A stretch of 64,000 nt of DNA from DATFNI01 sp963787205 (GTDB lineage: Bacteria; Bacteroidota; Rhodothermia; Balneolales; DATFMH01): contig CAWBCD010000028.1 of the NCBI GenBank assembly GCA_963787205.1, positions 87,651 through 151,650 of the forward strand, read 5' to 3'. The translations under genes and the position numbers were made by a program. The notes below the pieces were generated by a model. That model had not been told where the DNA came from and ran no database searches. It saw nothing but the letters and a program-made list of their open reading frames with translations. Position 1 is the first letter of the stretch. Every line of letters starts with the position of its first letter. Shown piece by piece: positions 60,450 to 64,000 of this stretch.

Positions 60450-63400
60450 TTACTCCTGGTAGGTGAATTCAAATGATATGTTCACCGTCTTTTCATTCTT
60501 GTATGACAGGCGGGCATCCAGTTGCTGGCTGAGCGTTTGGATGAGAGTCATACCCAGGGTACTGGCCGATTGAAGACTGAAATCCGACGGCAGAGGCGCA
60601 CCGTCGTTCTCGACCGCGATGGTGATCCTGTCGTTCTTTTTTTGCACAGAAATATTGATGTTTCCGCTTTTCCGGTAACGGAAGCCGTGCTTGTAGGCAT
60701 TCGTAATGATCTCATTCAGGATAAGGGCACATGGAATGGCCTGGTTAATATTCAGGGCAACCTCATCGGCATGAATATTGATCTTGATGTCCTTCTTTTC
60801 ATCCTGAAGAGTTTTGGAAATGGTGCGGGCCAGATCGGCGACGTATTCTCCATAATCGATGCGAGAGAGTTCTGCCGACTGATACAGCTTCTCATGGATC
60901 ATGGCCATGGAATGGATGCGCATCTGGCTCTCATGCAGGATATCCCGCAGTTGTGCATCTTCGACATCTTCCGCCTGCAATTGAATCAGTCCGGATATCA
61001 CAGCCATGTTATTTTTAACGCGATGGTGTATTTCTGCCAGTAGAATTTCTTTTTCTTTGAGTGAGCGGAGTATCTTTTCTTCCGCCTTCTTACGGTCCGT
61101 GATATCCTGGTAGGTTCCACATGCCCGGATCGGGATTCCATCCTCATCCCACTCAACGATCTTTCCACGGCTCAGAATCCATCGCCATTGACCGGATTTA
61201 CTCAACATTCGCTGTTCAATGCTGTTGAGTGTCTGCTCCCCGTTCAGGAAAACACGTGTGGAAATCAGAACCCGTATCCGGTCTTCAGGGTGCAGCCGGT
61301 CTTTCCAGTTTTCAATGGGGATGGTTGAGGGTTCATCCGTGAAACCGAGTATCTCTTTCCAGTGATTATCAAGTTTGTACTCGTTTGTCCGGAAGTTCAG
61401 CTCCCACATACCGACTTCGGCACCACGTAGTGCCAGATCAAGACGTTCCTGACTGACTGATAGTTCCTGCTGCGTTTCATGACGCTGGATGAACTCGCTG
61501 ACGTTACCTGCAAAGGTAAGTAAGGCAAGCTCTTCTTCTGTACTCCACTCGTGATCCGGGAATGAGCTATTTAATCCTAACCCGCCCCAGAAGGTGTCCC
61601 CGGTTTCAATTGGGATGATCAGGAGACTCTGCCGGCTTGGTCGTTCATTCATTTGTGATGGTGAGTCAACAGGCAGGTCTATTTCCAGATTGAACGGTTC
61701 CCCCTTATGGAGCCGCGAGTGTATGTCAGATAGTGGAAGGCTTTCAAACGCGAGGGCTTCTTCCCGGGACCACTGCTGGCGCACAGATACATCATTACCG
61801 GATTCGTTGCGTTGCATAACAAATATGCTGTTGGCCTGGCTGGCTTGTCCCAAATGAGCAATGGCTTTTTGCAGACCATCATCAATATCCGAGCATTGGT
61901 TCAGGTGATTGCTGGCATGGGCCACACCTTCAATCAGATGACTGAAATGAATCAATGTCTGACTGGCTGAACTATATTCAATAGCCAGACCAGCCATTTG
62001 GGCTAAGTATTCGGTTATCTCTTTTAGCAGGGGATCGGGAACAATTCTCTGATCATTTGTTTCGATCTTATGAAGATACCCGACGGTAATGGCACCCAGA
62101 GTAGTATCCTTGCCTGATGGAATCGGTGTGGACCAGCAGTGGTGCAGCGGATTCTCAGTAAGTGTTTTCGTCTTTACTTTTTGCGCACTTTGAATACCAT
62201 ATGTAAGTTCTGATTCTACGGGTGCAAATCCGTTCCCCTTTTGATGATACCCACCGTTTGTTCCATTGTAGATATGGGTGAAATCCTCGTCGATAGTTGT
62301 GACACGGGACTTTGTGTTTGGGAACAATTTGTCGAGACTGCCAATGATTGCATTCAGTATCTCATTATTGGGACGATTCCCTGCAATCATGGTATTCAAT
62401 TGTTGCTGTATCTGCATGAACTCCCGACGAATGCATAGTTCCGTCACATCCCTGAAGATGATAACCTGGTGATTGGAAACCTCCGAAATCTCAGGGTGTA
62501 ACCAGCGGGATCTTCCGTTCTGTACTTCTATGGATATCGATTCATCCTTGTCATAGGACTTATCATCAGACAGTACATTCATAATGGAGACTGGTAACTT
62601 GTTCAAAAAGTTATCATCCAGGGTGGTGCCTTCGATTTCAGCCGGAGCAATACCAGCGGTGTTAGTAAAGCTTTTATTTGCGAATGCTATGTTTGGCGTA
62701 AGTTTAACATCCGTCGGCGTATTTAAAACAAGTACCATATCATCGAGCGCGGAGAGCACATCCCAGGCAAGATTTTTATCCTTGATCGCCTCCTCAAGCA
62801 TACCCGTGGCTCGTCGGCAACAGGTCAGATCGTCAACGAGTGACTGGTAGCTGATAATCTCGCCTTCTTCATTTGAAACGACTGAATTGTGCCAGCGGGT
62901 ATAGACCTTGCTGTCCAGGGGTCCCCTGGTTTCAATTTCAAAGCTATTATGGTTGTTGTCGCCCGACTGAAAGTTTCCAAGTTCGCTGCCGACAGATTCC
63001 TGTGCCTGAATTCCGCAAAAGGCCCGTGCGAGCACGGACCAGTGCCGGCCAATCAGTGATTCCTCTTCACGTTGGAAGAGTTCGATACCTTTTTGTGTGA
63101 TAGACCGGAGGTGAAGATCGGGTGTCCACTCTAGGATAGCCAGGGGACTGTTGTTGGAAAAGCTATTCAGCCTTTCCTGGGCTATTTGCAGCTCCTCTTC
63201 CTGTTCCACATACTTGGAGACATCACGAATAAGAAGGATTTTGGCATTGTACTTGTCGTATTCGTATGGTCGATCGACTAATTCAACATGAAGAATGGTT
63301 CCGTTTTTGGTCTTATGCCTCCAGATTCCGGTGTTTTCGAATCCTTTTGGAGTTTTAATCAGAACTTTAAAAAGAGCAGACTTGTCCCGTTTGGCCTGAA

Positions 63401-63626
63401 TATAAGTGTAGGAGAGAGTGATGAACTCTTCACGAGAATATCCATACAGCTTGATAGCCGCATCATTCACGTCAAGGATCTTCAACGACTCGATGTCGTA
63501 GATGATCATTGGATTAGGATTTAACTCGAATAAAAGAGTCTCCATACGCTGCATGAGTGGACCGAACTTTTGGGAACCCGTTTTGAGATTGGTGGTCTCA
63601 ACAGGTCTGTGGTTTGGTGTAGACAT
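60450..63626 (-). CDS. Large soluble PAS/GAF sensor histidine kinase (HisKA_2 type)
   Basis: The 1058-residue kinase has no membrane span. PAS domains lie at about 28-140 (NPMIIYDIESLKILDVNDAA), 150-275 and 285-400. GAF-like regions lie at about 410-560 and 570-730, and another PAS/PAC at about 735-865 (GMWELNFRTNEYKL, GTYQDITDRKKAEE). The HisKA_2 helix has the phospho-acceptor His in LLAEIHHRVKNNMAVISGLI. The ATPase has an N-box NEIITNAYKHGF, then VENDGAPLP and LGMTLIQTLSQQL. This kinase class often signals to a response regulator encoded elsewhere; none is adjacent. Ligand is unknown. It is divergent from the pyruvate:ferredoxin oxidoreductase gene. Confidence 0.92.
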   Translation of the reverse strand: MSTPNHRPVETTNLKTGSQKFGPLMQRMETLLFELNPNPMIIYDIESLKILDVNDAAIKLYGYSREEFITLSYTYIQAKRDKSALFKVLIKTPKGFENTGIWRHKTKNGTILHVELVDRPYEYDKYNAKILLIRDVSKYVEQEEELQIAQERLNSFSNNSPLAILEWTPDLHLRSITQKGIELFQREEESLIGRHWSVLARAFCGIQAQESVGSELGNFQSGDNNHNSFEIETRGPLDSKVYTRWHNSVVSNEEGEIISYQSLVDDLTCCRRATGMLEEAIKDKNLAWDVLSALDDMVLVLNTPTDVKLTPNIAFANKSFTNTAGIAPAEIEGTTLDDNFLNKLPVSIMNVLSDDKSYDKDESISIEVQNGRSRWLHPEISEVSNHQVIIFRDVTELCIRREFMQIQQQLNTMIAGNRPNNEILNAIIGSLDKLFPNTKSRVTTIDEDFTHIYNGTNGGYHQKGNGFAPVESELTYGIQSAQKVKTKTLTENPLHHCWSTPIPSGKDTTLGAITVGYLHKIETNDQRIVPDPLLKEITEYLAQMAGLAIEYSSASQTLIHFSHLIEGVAHASNHLNQCSDIDDGLQKAIAHLGQASQANSIFVMQRNESGNDVSVRQQWSREEALAFESLPLSDIHSRLHKGEPFNLEIDLPVDSPSQMNERPSRQSLLIIPIETGDTFWGGLGLNSSFPDHEWSTEEELALLTFAGNVSEFIQRHETQQELSVSQERLDLALRGAEVGMWELNFRTNEYKLDNHWKEILGFTDEPSTIPIENWKDRLHPEDRIRVLISTRVFLNGEQTLNSIEQRMLSKSGQWRWILSRGKIVEWDEDGIPIRACGTYQDITDRKKAEEKILRSLKEKEILLAEIHHRVKNNMAVISGLIQLQAEDVEDAQLRDILHESQMRIHSMAMIHEKLYQSAELSRIDYGEYVADLARTISKTLQDEKKDIKINIHADEVALNINQAIPCALILNEIITNAYKHGFRYRKSGNINISVQKKNDRITIAVENDGAPLPSDFSLQSASTLGMTLIQTLSQQLDARLSYKNEKTVNISFEFTYQE

Positions 63627-63789
63627 TTATGACAAGATTGTCTGCGAAATTTTATCGGCGGTCGAAACCACTATCTAAACAGGGCAAGTGTCATAAAGCG
63701 GAAAGATTTGTAAGAATATTGAAACTATTTCCTCTCTTGTTAGTTAGAATTGATCTTAATTAAAATTGTACCATGGAGAATTAAAGAAT

Positions 63790-63818
63790 TGTATATTTAA
63801 TACAAATATTCGAATATT
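63790..63818. promoter_or_regulatory. Twin AT-rich palindromes before the pyruvate:ferredoxin oxidoreductase gene
   Basis: TTGTAT-attta-ATACAA is a near-perfect palindrome starting near 63789. It abuts the perfect 14-base palindrome AATATTCGAATATT at 63805-63818. They lie 60-90 bases before the start codon, where a regulator could bind. No known site family was matched. Confidence 0.35.
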
Positions 63819-63879
63819 AATATTGGAATTGTTAACTCGCTGACCAGTTGGTCGGCCTAGGTCCATGAGGAAGGACATT

Positions 63880-64000
63880 ATGAAAAATTTTAAAACTATG
63901 GACGGCAACGAAGCTGCCGCATACGTTGCCCATAAACTGAACGAAGTTATAGCCATTTATCCTATAACACCATCTTCACCAATGGGAGAACTGGCGGATC
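63880..64000 (+). CDS. nifJ: Pyruvate:ferredoxin (flavodoxin) oxidoreductase, N-terminal fragment
   Basis: The first 40 codons are visible before the window ends. They read MKNFKTMDGNEAAAYVAHKL, then NEVIAIYPITPSSPMGELAD, the standard N-terminal domain I of single-chain pyruvate:ferredoxin oxidoreductase, where the YPITPSSPMGE loop binds substrate. GAGGAAGG lies 6-13 bases before the ATG. The enzyme converts pyruvate, CoA and oxidised ferredoxin to acetyl-CoA and CO2, usually under low-oxygen conditions. The full gene is about 3.5 kb, so most lies outside. Confidence 0.93.
   Translation, partial: MKNFKTMDGNEAAAYVAHKLNEVIAIYPITPSSPMGELAD

Overview
The window looks like a chromosomal segment of a Bacteroidota-related bacterium of the FCB group. 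Balneolota, Rhodothermota or a similar lineage fits best. The clues are two secreted proteins with C-terminal tails of the 'NYPNPFNPTT...' sorting type (type IX secretion), two SusC/SusD transporter pairs run by ECF sigma/FecR switches, a high-potential iron-sulfur protein, weak Shine-Dalgarno use, and mid-range GC. No rRNA, tRNA, CRISPR array or prophage was seen. Lineage is an inference.

Layout. 1-2.8 kb: a contig-edge fragment, a small Smr protein, an orphan FecR-like protein, a HiPIP and a DUF2179 remnant. 2.8-8.4 kb: a glycerol module (GntR regulator, glpK, glpD, glpF) and a MIF-type tautomerase; matching GntR-type sites lie before the regulator and before glpK. 8.9-12.3 kb: paralogous lipoproteins, a small lipoprotein and dispersed repeats. 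12.3-17.9 kb: a TsdA-like dihaem cytochrome, an aldo/keto reductase, an unknown membrane protein and a fused alpha-keto acid dehydrogenase E1. 18.2-20.2 kb: polyamine genes speD, pyruvoyl arginine decarboxylase and speE, preceded by an unusual leader with a 51-codon ORF and a terminator-like hairpin. 20.3-21.2 kb: an 18-bp tandem array that contains a broken IS256-type transposase. 21.4-23.2 kb: an Omp85 protein.

23.3-47.2 kb is a large polysaccharide-utilization locus on the minus strand. Enzymes GH47, GH92, GH3, a ROK kinase and GH125 are followed upstream by two tandem FecR-SusC-SusD units. Only the upstream unit still has a complete ECF sigma gene; the other keeps just the sigma-4 end. 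The GH47/GH92/GH125 set points to alpha-mannan or high-mannose N-glycans. Import would be by SusC/SusD, trimming by the mannosidases, and sugar phosphorylation by the ROK kinase.

47.7-64 kb: a large VCBS/CARDB secreted protein, a 186-bp tandem repeat, a DUF1761 membrane protein, two adjoining pseudogenes, a secreted alpha/beta hydrolase, a PBP4-type carboxypeptidase, a beta-propeller/phosphoesterase lipoprotein, a MITE-like element supplying the stop codon of an FAD oxidoreductase, a large PAS/GAF histidine kinase, and the start of pyruvate:ferredoxin oxidoreductase. Dispersed hairpin repeats and decayed genes are common between the intact genes.
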